From: Chitinophaga hostae
GTDB lineage: Bacteria > Bacteroidota > Bacteroidia > Chitinophagales > Chitinophagaceae
Assembly: GCF_018224885.1 (NCBI RefSeq)
Contig: NZ_JAGTXB010000013.1
Span: forward strand, 1 to 64,000
Direction: 5' to 3'
Length of the DNA: 64,000 nucleotides
Part shown: in pieces, positions 1 through 10,094 of the stretch
Numbering within the stretch: the stretch's first letter is position 1
How the letters are laid out: each line of letters opens with the position of its first letter
Position numbers and translations under genes: made by a program
The notes under the pieces: generated by a model
The model's database searches: none
What the model was told of the DNA's origin: nothing
The model's input: only the letters and a program-made list of their open reading frames with translations

Positions 1-1
1 C

Positions 2-3000
2 GATTCGATCAAACTGAGTGCTGCACCGGATAGTGTGAACGAAGGCCAGAGTGCTGTTATCACCGCTACTTTCCCGCATAACTGGAAAGCCGGTAAAGAC
101 TGGGTGATTAATCTTGCTAAAAATGCGGTATCGTCTACCGTGGCTGATAGTCGCCATGGCGCTATACCAGCTACCGTAACGATTGCGAACAATACAAATG
201 CCGGCACTACAGGTGCTATCACTACCAGCACTAATGCCATATTGGATGATGAGGGTGCTATCATTGTGGATGGCAATAACGGCAATCAACAGATGCCGGC
301 CAGCAGTACTTCTATCTACATTAAAGATCTTACGGAAAAACAACCCGGAGCCAGGAAGATGACGCTGACTCCCGATGCTACACTGGTACCGGAAGGTAAT
401 AAAGTGATGGTACATGTATCGGTGCCTTATGCTTCCACCAAAGATGTGACAGTGCAGCTGGCGGTTAACAATGCAGCGACTACGGCAAAATCCGGTGACG
501 ACTATACGTTGTCGGCAACATCTTTTGTATTGCCGCATGGCGCTACTTCTGCCGACTTTGAACTGCTGCAAACCCTTACAGATAAAGTGCTGGAGAATAG
601 TGAAACCCTGGCGGTAAATGCTACCGTGACGGGTTATACGGTGAATAACCTGAGTTTGTCGATCAAAGATCTCACCCGCACAGATCCGGCTAATCTTAAG
701 CTGAATGTGACCGTGTTTAAGTCGCCACTGGTAGAAGGAGACAACGGCGCAGTAACGATCAGCTTACCAGCAGGGGTTACCACTACGATACCTATTCAGA
801 TCCAGTTGCCACAAACCGGCGGTACTGCCGAGGCAGGGCCTGATTACGGGCTGGCTACTGCGGTAACCCTGGATAGCAGCAGTGTGAGTACCCTGTTAAA
901 TATTAAGAAAGATAACTTTACAGAAGGCCCGGAAACAATTATGATTTCTGCTGCAGCGGCTGATGGTATCAGCACCTACAATATTGCGATGCCTGTGTTG
1001 ACCATACAGGATGATGCAGCGCAATATCCATTGCCATCAGCGATATTAATACACACCAGTATGGCGGCAATTGACGAGAATGGACAAGGTACTGTATTGA
1101 GTGTACAACTGCCAAATAATCTGCAGGCCGGTAAGGATATTACAGTGCATGTTAATAAGGACAATACGCTGAGTACTGCCATCAATACGGATCATACCAC
1201 ATTACCATCTCCTTATGATATCGTGATCAAAAAAGGACAGAATGCCGGCACACATCCGTTTGTACTTAAAGCATTGAAAGACCTGATACTGGAAGATGAT
1301 GAAACCGTGGTGTTTAAAGGAAGTATTACGGATCCTGTTTTCAATACAGCTGCAGTGAAAGATACTGTAGTCACCATTAAAGACAGAACGCATGATGATC
1401 CGGCCACCGGACTCATACATCTTACCGCAGTAACTACGGGTACGCACGTACTGGAAGGCAACACTTATACGATGAATGTTGCGCTTGCGCCAGGTGTTAC
1501 TTCCGGTAAGGATATTAAGGTAGCAATAAATACAGGCGCGGGTTCTGTGGCAACAGCAGGAGACATCAGCAGCTTGCCTGCTACCGTAACTATCCCCGCG
1601 GGTGCAGCCGGCGTGAACTTTAGCTTCCAGGCTAAGACCGACTTTATACTCGAAAAGCCGGAATTATTATGGATCACTGCAGCGCCGCAGAATTTTGCAG
1701 GCATGAAAGGTGATAAGTTATCAGTTACCATTGACGATGCCACCAGGCTGGATGTGAATAACCTGAAAATGGAGGTGCGTATAGACTCGTCCGTTATGCA
1801 GGAAGGAAACAGCAGCGATGTAACAATTGGATTTATAAACAGCCAGATCACTTCTTCGGAAGATGTTATTGTCAATATCTCCAGGAACCTGGTATCTACT
1901 GCAGATGCAGCGGATTACAGCGGCCTGCCTGCACAGGTAACACTTGCTGCCGGCGAGCATAATAAAGTATACCAGCTGAAGCTGACGGATGATAAGGTAC
2001 TGGAAGGAGACGAACAGCTGCAGCTTATTGCCCAGTTGGGAACTGCGGGTTATACCCTTTCACAACCAGGATTGCTGCAGATTCCGGAAACAGGAGATAT
2101 GCGGGTATTATTGACGAAAAATACGGATGCTGCGGAACCGGCTACGAATGGCGCTTACACCGTTAAGTTGCCAGGTAATGCTACCGCCGCAGCAGATGTG
2201 AAAGTGGTGTTCTATGTGAGCAGCATTGTTGGTACAACCAATATAGCACCGATACAAACAGCGGCAGTGATACCGGCAGGGCAAAACAGTGTATCCGTTC
2301 CCGTGAATGTGATAGACAATAAGGTGATTGAGGGGGATGAACAGGTAAAAGTATCGCTGATGCTGGCACAAATGAAACGCTTTGGTAAGAATATAGCGTT
2401 TGATGTGAACGACCGTGATACGGTATCGTTAACGGTGCATGACGATGAAGCAGATGCTCCGGGTCGTGAAATGAAAGTGGAGAAAACCACAGATGCCACT
2501 GAGCCGTCGACTGCAGGCACCTTCCGGGTTCACTTTACAGATACGCAGTTATCGGCCACCAAAGATGTGAACGTGGCTTATACCATTGGGGGCAGCGCTA
2601 TCGCAGATACCCGCTACCGGAAACTGAGTGGTACGGTATTAATTGCTGCGGGCCAGAACGGCGCCGACATTAAAGTAGATCCGATCGATAATACCATTGT
2701 GGAAGGAGATGAAAATGTACAGGTGAAACTGACAACAGTGAGCAGTAGTCTTGCAGGTGTTACCTGGCCATTATCGGCTACTGCCACAGCGGATGTGATC
2801 ATACATGATAATGATACCCTGCTGGTGGAATTGTCGGCCACTGCCAGCTCCGTAGCAGAAGGCAACGCGGTACAGTTTACACTTACCTCACCGGCATCGG
2901 CCGCGCATGATATCCCCATCCGGATACAGGTGACCCAAGATGCAGCACGCACCTTTACGGCGGGTGAAGGCACCGTAACTGGTAACATTGTTACCATCTT

Positions 3001-4072
3001 AATGCCGGCTAATGCTAAACAACACACCTTCACCATCACTACCGGAGATAACGATATTAATGATGACGACGGCTATCTGAAAACGACCATTCTGCCATTT
3101 ATTGGTGGCAGCAGCACACTGGTGTATAAGGCGGGCGACAAGGATACCGCAAGGGTAACCATCACCGATAATGATCCGCTGACAATGACCTTTACCGCTG
3201 ATAAATTCAGTGTGAAAGAAGGTAATAAGGGAGAAAATACACCACTGCGGTTCAATGTACAGTTAAGCAGACAAAGCTCACGTGCCATCACAGTGAACTA
3301 TGATTTCGAGGAGTCGACTGATGGAGTATCTTATCCTTATATGGACTTTAAAGCTACACCGGGCGTTGATTTTGACAATACTGTCAAACAAACGGTGATT
3401 GCTCCGCTGACCACTATTGGCCAGATAGCGGTTAACATTAAAGGGGATACCACCTTTGAACAAAATGAAACCTTTATCCTGAAGATGATTTCGGTAACCG
3501 TGCCATCAGGTCAGCATGTACCGGTGATCGGTGATCCTGGTAAAGCCACTGGTATACTCCTGAACGATGATGCGATGTGTAAAACCTGTGATACTGATGG
3601 AGATGGATTAACAGATGGACAGGAAGATATAAACGGTAATGGTGATCCGTTTGACGACGACACAGATGGAGATGGTATCCCGAATTTCCTGGACCTCGAC
3701 TCTGATGGGGATGGGGTATCAGATGCTGTGGAGAAATTCACCACCGATGGTCGCCAGATCAACAACAACAGTGGTAAGATCCGCGTACATCCGGCCATAT
3801 CACCGAATAATGACGGTTTAGGCAATGATGTGATGTATATCGAGAACATTGAAAAGTATCCGAACAACGAGGTAGTGATATTTAACCGTTGGGGTGGTAC
3901 AATATTCAAACTGAAGAATTACGATAATAAGTCCAACAACTTCAGGGGACGTTCCAATGCCGGCGGTAATGTGGGTAATGATGTGCCGGATGGTTCTTAC
4001 TTCTATAACATAGAGGTAATGATTGATGGTAAGAAAGAGCGTTACACCGGGTTTATTGTGATTAAACGTTAA
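2..4072 (+). CDS. Giant Calx-beta repeat adhesin with T9SS type B (CHU_C) sorting domain, 5' end outside window
   Basis: The frame is open from base 2 to the window edge, so the first GTG at 35 is internal and the gene begins upstream. About ten repeats of roughly 110 residues each carry a Calx-beta-like pattern: a strand, an EGD/EGN turn (such as LVEGDNG and VVEGDEN), a strand ending in LP, and a closing IxDD segment. Near nt 3590-3735 lies a calcium-type thrombospondin type 3 stretch (DTDGDGLTDGQED, DGDGIPNFLD, DSDGDGVSDAVE). The last ~95 residues (SPNNDG, FNRWGG, GSYFYNI, YTGFIVIKR) are the gliding-motility-associated C-terminal domain used as a type IX secretion signal. The family is known as large surface adhesins. 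The PorP/SprF-like gene immediately downstream matches the usual pairing of type B substrates with such proteins. Ligand unknown. Confidence 0.92.
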   Translation, partial: DSIKLSAAPDSVNEGQSAVITATFPHNWKAGKDWVINLAKNAVSSTVADSRHGAIPATVTIANNTNAGTTGAITTSTNAILDDEGAIIVDGNNGNQQMPASSTSIYIKDLTEKQPGARKMTLTPDATLVPEGNKVMVHVSVPYASTKDVTVQLAVNNAATTAKSGDDYTLSATSFVLPHGATSADFELLQTLTDKVLENSETLAVNATVTGYTVNNLSLSIKDLTRTDPANLKLNVTVFKSPLVEGDNGAVTISLPAGVTTTIPIQIQLPQTGGTAEAGPDYGLATAVTLDSSSVSTLLNIKKDNFTEGPETIMISAAAADGISTYNIAMPVLTIQDDAAQYPLPSAILIHTSMAAIDENGQGTVLSVQLPNNLQAGKDITVHVNKDNTLSTAINTDHTTLPSPYDIVIKKGQNAGTHPFVLKALKDLILEDDETVVFKGSITDPVFNTAAVKDTVVTIKDRTHDDPATGLIHLTAVTTGTHVLEGNTYTMNVALAPGVTSGKDIKVAINTGAGSVATAGDISSLPATVTIPAGAAGVNFSFQAKTDFILEKPELLWITAAPQNFAGMKGDKLSVTIDDATRLDVNNLKMEVRIDSSVMQEGNSSDVTIGFINSQITSSEDVIVNISRNLVSTADAADYSGLPAQVTLAAGEHNKVYQLKLTDDKVLEGDEQLQLIAQLGTAGYTLSQPGLLQIPETGDMRVLLTKNTDAAEPATNGAYTVKLPGNATAAADVKVVFYVSSIVGTTNIAPIQTAAVIPAGQNSVSVPVNVIDNKVIEGDEQVKVSLMLAQMKRFGKNIAFDVNDRDTVSLTVHDDEADAPGREMKVEKTTDATEPSTAGTFRVHFTDTQLSATKDVNVAYTIGGSAIADTRYRKLSGTVLIAAGQNGADIKVDPIDNTIVEGDENVQVKLTTVSSSLAGVTWPLSATATADVIIHDNDTLLVELSATASSVAEGNAVQFTLTSPASAAHDIPIRIQVTQDAARTFTAGEGTVTGNIVTILMPANAKQHTFTITTGDNDINDDDGYLKTTILPFIGGSSTLVYKAGDKDTARVTITDNDPLTMTFTADKFSVKEGNKGENTPLRFNVQLSRQSSRAITVNYDFEESTDGVSYPYMDFKATPGVDFDNTVKQTVIAPLTTIGQIAVNIKGDTTFEQNETFILKMISVTVPSGQHVPVIGDPGKATGILLNDDAMCKTCDTDGDGLTDGQEDINGNGDPFDDDTDGDGIPNFLDLDSDGDGVSDAVEKFTTDGRQINNNSGKIRVHPAISPNNDGLGNDVMYIENIEKYPNNEVVIFNRWGGTIFKLKNYDNKSNNFRGRSNAGGNVGNDVPDGSYFYNIEVMIDGKKERYTGFIVIKR

Positions 4073-4129
4073 TGGACATACGAAATTTATTAGTGAGATG
4101 AGTTTGACAAAATTTTTAAGCTGATACCT

Positions 4130-5044
4130 ATGAAAGAGCGTCTTATGAAAGCTTTAGGGGTTGCTATCTTCTGCTGGTGTTGCTGTTTGCAGGCGACTGC
4201 GCAACAGGAACCACTGTATTCGCAATACATGTTTAACGGTATGATTATCAATCCGGCTTATCCCTCTATGGACGAATCCTCCAGTCTTACAGCGGTGGGG
4301 CGTAACCAGTGGGTAGGGGTTGATGGTGCGCCTAAAACGGCCACAGCTTCCTTCTATACGCCTATTAAGGCCACCAATACCAGTTTTGGTGTTTCGCTGA
4401 TGAATGAAAAGATCACCGTGAATTCACAGACGGAGGTGAACTTTAACGTTTCTCAACGGGTAAAGCTCAATGAAAAGATTTACCTGGCTATGGGAATCAA
4501 GGGAGGTATGTCGCAGTTCCGGGAGAATAACAGCGCACTGTCGACCACGGATCCTGCGTTTGCGCAGAATCAGAGTTATTGGAAAACAGATGTAGGCTTT
4601 GGGTTTATGTTGTTTACTGACCGGTTTTTCATCGGGATATCTTCACCTACTTTCAAAAGCTTTGACCTGGGGAATAGTGTGAATAAAGTAGTGGTCGCTT
4701 CTCACTATTACCTGCAGACAGGCTACCTGATCAATATTAACGATGATGTAAAGCTGAAACCCAATGTGCTGTTAAGACAGGTGAAAGGAACCGGGTTCCA
4801 GTATGATCTGAATGCGAATGTGTTGCTGAAGAACCTGGTGTGGCTGGGAGCCTCATGGCGTTCGGAAAAAACAATGACCGGTTTGGTGCAGGTACAGGCC
4901 ACCAAAAACCTGCAGATCGGTTATTCGTATGACACGCCTATGCAGTCGAACCTGAAGGGCGCGCAAACGGTGTCGCATGAGTTGATGGTGAACTACCGTT
5001 TCTCGTGGTCGAAGTGGAAAGTGGTGGCGCCAAGGTATTTCTAA
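4130..5044 (+). CDS. PorP/SprF family type IX secretion outer-membrane protein
   Basis: This 304-residue protein has an N-terminal signal peptide ending near ATAQQ. It continues with the family opening EPLYSQYMFNGMIINPAYPS, followed by alternating beta-strand segments typical of an outer-membrane barrel. PorP/SprF proteins are known to work with the type IX secretion machinery and to be needed for surface display of partner adhesins encoded just upstream. Here the partner would be the Calx-beta giant that ends 57 bases earlier. An alternative start is the ATG at 4145, which would leave a shorter signal peptide. The gene is followed after 21 bases by the OmpA/PD40 lipoprotein, so the genes probably share a transcript. 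Confidence 0.9.
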   Translation: MKERLMKALGVAIFCWCCCLQATAQQEPLYSQYMFNGMIINPAYPSMDESSSLTAVGRNQWVGVDGAPKTATASFYTPIKATNTSFGVSLMNEKITVNSQTEVNFNVSQRVKLNEKIYLAMGIKGGMSQFRENNSALSTTDPAFAQNQSYWKTDVGFGFMLFTDRFFIGISSPTFKSFDLGNSVNKVVVASHYYLQTGYLININDDVKLKPNVLLRQVKGTGFQYDLNANVLLKNLVWLGASWRSEKTMTGLVQVQATKNLQIGYSYDTPMQSNLKGAQTVSHELMVNYRFSWSKWKVVAPRYF

Positions 5045-5065
5045 TAATAAAAAATCAAGAATAGT

Positions 5066-7213
5066 ATGCGAAAAGTTAATTTCTGTTCCCTCATACTTTT
5101 CCTGAGCATTGTTTCCCTGTTTGTTTCCTGCAGTTTTGTTAAGGATCATGTTCAAATGGGAGGCTTAGGGAGTATGGCCAAAGTAAAGCGTGCCGAGCGT
5201 CTTTACAAAAGGCAAGAATACGAGCGAGCCATCTCACTGTGTAATGAAGTCATTAATAATGGAAGTAGTGAAGAAATATTGCGAAGGGCAAAGTTACAAT
5301 TAGCGAGGGTTTATTTTGAAACCAGGCAGTTTGAAAAAACCATTAGTCTGTATGATGAGCTGTTGTACAAACCGGAAAAAGATATACTGGTAACAGATGT
5401 TGCCAATTATATTGATCTGCTGAAGCGCACCGGCAGGGTTGTGAAAGCCCGGCAGATAAGCGAGGTGTATGCCAACAACTATAAGAACAACGCCCGTTTT
5501 GCCAACCTGCAGGCATCCCTGGTAAACTATTATAGTTTTTTCAACCGCGATTCTATGGAGAATATCCGGGTGGATAGTTTACGGTTAAACTTGCCCGGGT
5601 ATCAATACGGGCTGGCATTATACCAGAGCAACGTGGTATTCCTTTCCAATGATATAAAGAAGAATGAACAACAATCTTTCTATACCAATTCCAAACTATA
5701 CCAGATTTCAGAAGATGGGGTAGAACCTTTCAACAATAGTTTGAAGGGTGTTTTACAAGTGGGACCTGCATCGTTTTTTGATAACGGGAAAAGAGTCATC
5801 TATACTTCCAACCGGTTTACCGATGTGAAGAACGATAAAAATTCCTATATCAATTATAACAATGGTACCCAGTTGTTATCTGCTATTTATCAGCCTGAAC
5901 ACGATATGTGGAGCAAACCGGTACCGGTTAAACTGGGAAAAAACACGGAATCTTACTCTTTCCTGCATCCATCAGTTGCACCGAATGGTAAACGTTTGTA
6001 CTTTGCATCCGATATGCCTGGCGGTCAGGGTGGTACAGATATCTACTACGCTGACTGGGACAAAGAGGAAAAGCGGTGGAAAGCGCCGGTGAACATGGGT
6101 ACGCAGGTAAATACCAATGGAAATGAACTGTACCCTTTCGTGGTGGGTGATAAATTGTTCTTTTCTTCTAACGGCCTTCGTGGCTTTGGCGGACTGGATA
6201 TATTTATGATCAATATCAAAAAAACGGAAGAAGGTACCGTACATTTGCCGTATCCTGTGAATACACAGTTTGACGATCTGAACCCGGTACTGGACGAAAG
6301 CAAACTGTTATTATACTTTACATCAGACCGTTCGGGAGCGCATGATAATGATCATATCTATGTGTTAAACCTGAAGAAGAATCCTTTGAAACAGCTGGAC
6401 CTGCCTTATCCCGGCAAGCCAGTAAAAGAAGACGACAAAGTGCCTTATACCATGAATCAGACGGACAGCCGTCAACAGCTAACTTTAGTAGGTAATAAAC
6501 AGTATGATCACCAACCTGTACAACAACAGGCGGCTCCTGCTGTTGCAAAACCTGTTCCCGCAGTAGCCGTTGCCGTTACCCCTGAGCGTAAGGTGGTGGA
6601 TTATTCCGATGATATAAAAGACAGTTCTCCTGAAGTAATTCCCTGGCAAACGACCAACCCCGGAAATGGGAACGCCGGTTCTTCATCTGCCAATAATTAT
6701 ACTACTACTGTGCAGGTACAGACCGGTCATGCTGCTTATAGCAGCCCGGAACTGGTTTCCTGGCAACATGCCGGCAATACCACTTCCGCCTTTAACGGTG
6801 GCGGCTATACGCTGGTGAAAGACAGTGCAGTGAAAGCGCTGGAAACGCTCTGGAGAGTACCGGGCGTGATTTACTATGACCTGAACTCTTATGTTCCGCA
6901 GGACCAGGAGTGGCGTAAGCTGGATTCTATCTTCCAGATATGGAAAGCCAATCCGCGCCGTATTATCCTGGTAAACGGCCATACTGATATTATCGGTACA
7001 GAAAGATACAACCTGTCGCTTTCAAAAAGCCGCGCCGTATACATACAGGAATGCCTGTTGAGCAGGGGAGTGGATGCAGACAAAATAAGGATCAATTACT
7101 TTGGTTCCACCCGTCCGGTGTGGGTAGCCAGGCAATATAACCTGAGCAGCGACAGGGATGTATTTATACACCTGCAGGGTGTGAACAGAAGATGCGAGAT
7201 CAGGATTCTATAA
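5066..7213 (+). CDS. PorE-like lipoprotein: TPR, PD40 propeller and OmpA domain
   Basis: The 715-residue product starts with a lipoprotein signal with Cys22 at the lipobox (SLFVSC). Residues ~35-150 look like TPR helices (AERLYKRQEYERAISLCNEVI). Residues ~180-430 contain PD40/WD40-like propeller repeats (SVAPNGKRLYFASDMPGGQGGTDIY, written here only as a family signature in parts: APNGKRLYFASD, GGTDIY). After a Pro/Gln/Ala-rich linker, residues ~590-715 form an OmpA-type peptidoglycan-binding domain (VNGHTD, LSLSKSRAVYIQ). This order matches PorE-type proteins, which anchor the type IX secretion trans-envelope complex to the cell wall. Position behind the PorP/SprF-like gene supports that role. 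The domain call is firm; equivalence to PorE is inference. Confidence 0.85.
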   Translation: MRKVNFCSLILFLSIVSLFVSCSFVKDHVQMGGLGSMAKVKRAERLYKRQEYERAISLCNEVINNGSSEEILRRAKLQLARVYFETRQFEKTISLYDELLYKPEKDILVTDVANYIDLLKRTGRVVKARQISEVYANNYKNNARFANLQASLVNYYSFFNRDSMENIRVDSLRLNLPGYQYGLALYQSNVVFLSNDIKKNEQQSFYTNSKLYQISEDGVEPFNNSLKGVLQVGPASFFDNGKRVIYTSNRFTDVKNDKNSYINYNNGTQLLSAIYQPEHDMWSKPVPVKLGKNTESYSFLHPSVAPNGKRLYFASDMPGGQGGTDIYYADWDKEEKRWKAPVNMGTQVNTNGNELYPFVVGDKLFFSSNGLRGFGGLDIFMINIKKTEEGTVHLPYPVNTQFDDLNPVLDESKLLLYFTSDRSGAHDNDHIYVLNLKKNPLKQLDLPYPGKPVKEDDKVPYTMNQTDSRQQLTLVGNKQYDHQPVQQQAAPAVAKPVPAVAVAVTPERKVVDYSDDIKDSSPEVIPWQTTNPGNGNAGSSSANNYTTTVQVQTGHAAYSSPELVSWQHAGNTTSAFNGGGYTLVKDSAVKALETLWRVPGVIYYDLNSYVPQDQEWRKLDSIFQIWKANPRRIILVNGHTDIIGTERYNLSLSKSRAVYIQECLLSRGVDADKIRINYFGSTRPVWVARQYNLSSDRDVFIHLQGVNRRCEIRIL

Positions 7214-7255
7214 TTTATTTATCGGTTATTTTTTGCGTATATCAAACTAATACAA

Positions 7256-9739
7256 ATGAACAAAATTTCCTCACTAATGCTTTTACTGGCGATGGGCACA
7301 CAAGCCTTCGCACAGGAAATGCCTGTTGTGTTTAACAAGAGTTTTAGTGCTCCCAAAAACCAGTATAAGAAACTGGCGATTGCGGAGAACAATACGATTG
7401 TTGCTATCGGCGGCGGACTGGATAATGGTTGTATCACCAAATTATCCGCAACAGGAAACCTTATTTACAATGCCAAACTGAATAAGGGCGGACTGGTGGC
7501 TTACCAGGACCTGCTTTTATTGCCTAAGAATGAGCTGGTGGCAGTAGGTGGTGGTACCATTGCTTATGGCAATGCCCGTATTACCAAATTATCGGCCACC
7601 GGAGAAGTGGTATTTGACAAGAGTATTGGAAATGGTCAGGGTGGTTATTTTACCCGTATCATCACAGATCGTCATGGTAATTATATCACCGTTGGGGTGG
7701 ATGGCAGCAAGCCTGCACAGGCACGCATCACCAAAATGAGTCCTGACGGTAAAATTGAATTTGACAAAGGATTTGGAGCACACAACGTATTTACCAATGT
7801 ATTGATTGATGAAGATGAAAACATTGTTGCTGTAGGTGGCGACGTGGGTGACGGACAGGGAAAAGCATACATGGTAAAAGTAGATGGTAAGGGAGAAAAA
7901 CAATTTGAGCTTTCCTTTGGTAAACCTGGCGCTACCTTTGAAAAAATGTTGTTGCTGGAAGATGGCGCTGTACTGGCTATGGGCGGTGGCGCTTATGGCA
8001 CGGGCAATGCCAGCCGTATTGCAAAAGTGAATGCGGAAGGACAGGTAGTATTTGACAAAGAGTATAGCACTGTTGACGGTAAATTCAATGCCATTAAAGT
8101 AAATGACCTGGGTCAGATCTTCGCCTGTGCAGAAGAAAAAGATAAAGGCCGTATTGTGAAACTGCGTCCTGATGGAACCGAGCTGTTTAATAAAGAAACA
8201 GATGCTGCTTTATACGCATTGGAAGTAGGTAAAAATGGTAAGGTAGTAGCTGCCGGTGGTAACGTTAGCAACAACACCGGTAAAATTGTAAAACTGCTTC
8301 CTGATGGAACAGCAGTGGTAGACAAAAACCTGGGTGCTGTTTTTCAGCACCTGTTGCTGACCGAAGATGATGAAATTTGTGTGGTGGCTAAAGATGGCTA
8401 CCGCATGATTAAGCTGAGCCCTGATGGCGACATGATGTTTGACAAGCAACTGGGTAAGTATGACGCAAAAACCAGCCTGGCTTCTTTGCTGATGAGCCCT
8501 TCCGGCGAAATCATTGCAGCCGGTGGCGGTGACGAAGATGGTAACCGTATTATCAAGATCAGCCATGGCGTATCGATCAATGATATTGCTGTTTCTGAGC
8601 CGCTGAATGGTTTATCTAATGCTACCCTGACCATTACTTTGTCCGGGTTTTTGAGAAGCAATGGTGTTCGTACGCCCGTTAACGTGCATTACAAAACCAT
8701 CCCGCATAAAGGTGGTGCAGGTGCGGCCGATTTTGATGTAACAGAAGGTACTATTTCTTTTGTACCATCTGAATTTGCAGCTGGCGCCATTATATCCAAA
8801 ACCATCCAGATCCCTGTAAAAAGCGATAACCTGCTGGAAGGCAAGGAAGCTTTCCACGTAGAAGTGATGGATGCATCAGAACTTTATCTTACTAAATCAA
8901 AAGGAGAAGTAACTATCCTGGATCAACCGGCGATGGTGAAATTTATTGGCGGCAACAATGGCGCAGAACCTGCAACAGATGTCGTGTTTTCTGCCGGTTT
9001 ATTTAAAAGAGATAATACCCCGTTGATAAATGCTACTTCCAAACCAGTTCGTTTAACCTACAAGTTTGGTAATGGTACCGCATTGCCTGGTGCAGATTTC
9101 GTGAGCAGCATCAAAGCACCGTTTGTGATCGACAGTGGTGCAACTACTGCCAGTCTGAGTGTAAAAGTAAAAGACGATAACCGCTTTGAACTGGCGGAAA
9201 CCGTGGTGTTGGTACTGAGCGAAATTAAAGCAGAAAACGAAGCGGTGGTAGGTTACAACGGCGATGTCACTTCTATTTCTGCCTCCCAGTACATACAGGA
9301 TCAGGCGGCTTATATTACCCTGGTAAAACTGACCGACGCCAATGAATCGGCTACTGCCCCGGTGAGTATGTTTAAATGTATTTTGGTAAAAGCGGCTGAC
9401 CAATCTGTACAAACCAATTGTACCGGCAGTGATATCAACATCTTCTTTGGAGTGGATTCTGCCAGTACCGCAGCGTATGGTAAAGACTATGTGATCATGA
9501 ATGGTGACATGGTGAAGATTACCGGCGACTGTGCCTTCAGCGAAACCGACATACAGGTGGCGCTGGTAAATGACCGTGTGAAAGAGATTGATGCGCTGGT
9601 GGCGGTTAGATTGCGGGATGCAACAGCAGCTGCCAACGCAGGGGTATTGAAAATTTCCCCTGAACTGAAGTTAAACAAAGCCATAGCAGTTATCCATGAT
9701 GATGATAACGACGAAGGCACCGTGCTGACAGCTAAATAA
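7256..9739 (+). CDS. Secreted beta-propeller plus Calx-beta repeat protein
   Basis: This 827-residue protein has an SPI signal peptide (cleavage near AFAQ). Residues ~25-440 are repeats of ~45 residues built on a motif like xRITKLSxTGxxxFDKxxG or xRIVKLxPDG, as in a delta-60/propeller-like fold. Residues ~440-820 contain about three Calx-beta-like domains (LLEGKEAFHVEVM, FELAETVVLVLSEI). Unlike the first gene of the window, it ends at a Calx-beta strand (VIHDDDND...) with no CHU_C or Por-type sorting tail, so how it is placed outside the cell is unclear. It is the last gene of the + strand cluster, 42 bases after the PorE-like gene, and is closed by a strong terminator. The exact role is not known. 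Confidence 0.82.
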   Translation: MNKISSLMLLLAMGTQAFAQEMPVVFNKSFSAPKNQYKKLAIAENNTIVAIGGGLDNGCITKLSATGNLIYNAKLNKGGLVAYQDLLLLPKNELVAVGGGTIAYGNARITKLSATGEVVFDKSIGNGQGGYFTRIITDRHGNYITVGVDGSKPAQARITKMSPDGKIEFDKGFGAHNVFTNVLIDEDENIVAVGGDVGDGQGKAYMVKVDGKGEKQFELSFGKPGATFEKMLLLEDGAVLAMGGGAYGTGNASRIAKVNAEGQVVFDKEYSTVDGKFNAIKVNDLGQIFACAEEKDKGRIVKLRPDGTELFNKETDAALYALEVGKNGKVVAAGGNVSNNTGKIVKLLPDGTAVVDKNLGAVFQHLLLTEDDEICVVAKDGYRMIKLSPDGDMMFDKQLGKYDAKTSLASLLMSPSGEIIAAGGGDEDGNRIIKISHGVSINDIAVSEPLNGLSNATLTITLSGFLRSNGVRTPVNVHYKTIPHKGGAGAADFDVTEGTISFVPSEFAAGAIISKTIQIPVKSDNLLEGKEAFHVEVMDASELYLTKSKGEVTILDQPAMVKFIGGNNGAEPATDVVFSAGLFKRDNTPLINATSKPVRLTYKFGNGTALPGADFVSSIKAPFVIDSGATTASLSVKVKDDNRFELAETVVLVLSEIKAENEAVVGYNGDVTSISASQYIQDQAAYITLVKLTDANESATAPVSMFKCILVKAADQSVQTNCTGSDINIFFGVDSASTAAYGKDYVIMNGDMVKITGDCAFSETDIQVALVNDRVKEIDALVAVRLRDATAAANAGVLKISPELKLNKAIAVIHDDDNDEGTVLTAK

Positions 9740-9786
9740 TAACGGCTTGGATCAATAACCGATATACGCGCTTCAGGCACACCTAC

Positions 9787-9819
9787 TTCCCGCATAGTTT
9801 ACTATGCGGGAATTTTTTA
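9787..9819 (+). terminator. Intrinsic terminator after surface cluster
   Basis: An 11-bp perfect stem (ttcccgcatag / ctatgcgggaa) with a 4-base loop is followed by six T. It lies 47 bases after the 827-residue gene and closes the + strand T9SS cluster. Confidence 0.9.
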
Positions 9820-9827
9820 TTGAGCGG

Positions 9828-9942
9828 AAGGCCAAAAGCGGAAAGCAAAAAGCTATTGTAGCGATTGGCAGGAGCGGATATTAAACTACCTGGCGTCCCT
9901 GTCAATTGCTACAATAGCTTTTTGCTTTTCGCTTTTGGCCTT
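9828..9942. repeat. Long imperfect palindrome, 40-nt arms
   Basis: The left arm (9828-9867) and right arm (9903-9942) are reverse complements at 38 of 40 positions, separated by a 35-base centre. The arms read from aaggccaaaagcg to attg. It lies between convergent genes but is much longer than a terminator needs, and it has no long T run directly after it. Together with the hairpin at 9951-9996 it accounts for most of the 383-base gap between 9739 and 10123. Confidence 0.85.
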
Positions 9943-9950
9943 TTGCAATT

Positions 9951-9996
9951 AAAAAGCAGCATCTTTTATATTAAAATATAAAAGATGCTGCTTTTT
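9951..9996. terminator. Perfect 22-bp hairpin flanked by A and T runs, probably bidirectional terminator
   Basis: The arms 9951-9972 and 9975-9996 (aaaaagcagcatctttt... and its complement) pair perfectly around a 2-base centre. The 5' side starts with five A and the 3' side ends in eight T, so it can act as a terminator on both strands. It sits between the + strand T9SS cluster and the - strand GNAT/DsbA pair. Confidence 0.75.
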
Positions 9997-10094
9997 TTTA
10001 GTATAGATAAAACCACTGATTAACAGTTATCGTACATAACCCTATAAAACAATGTATTTTAAGAGTTGTGTCTTTTAATGGTTAACTTGGGAAT

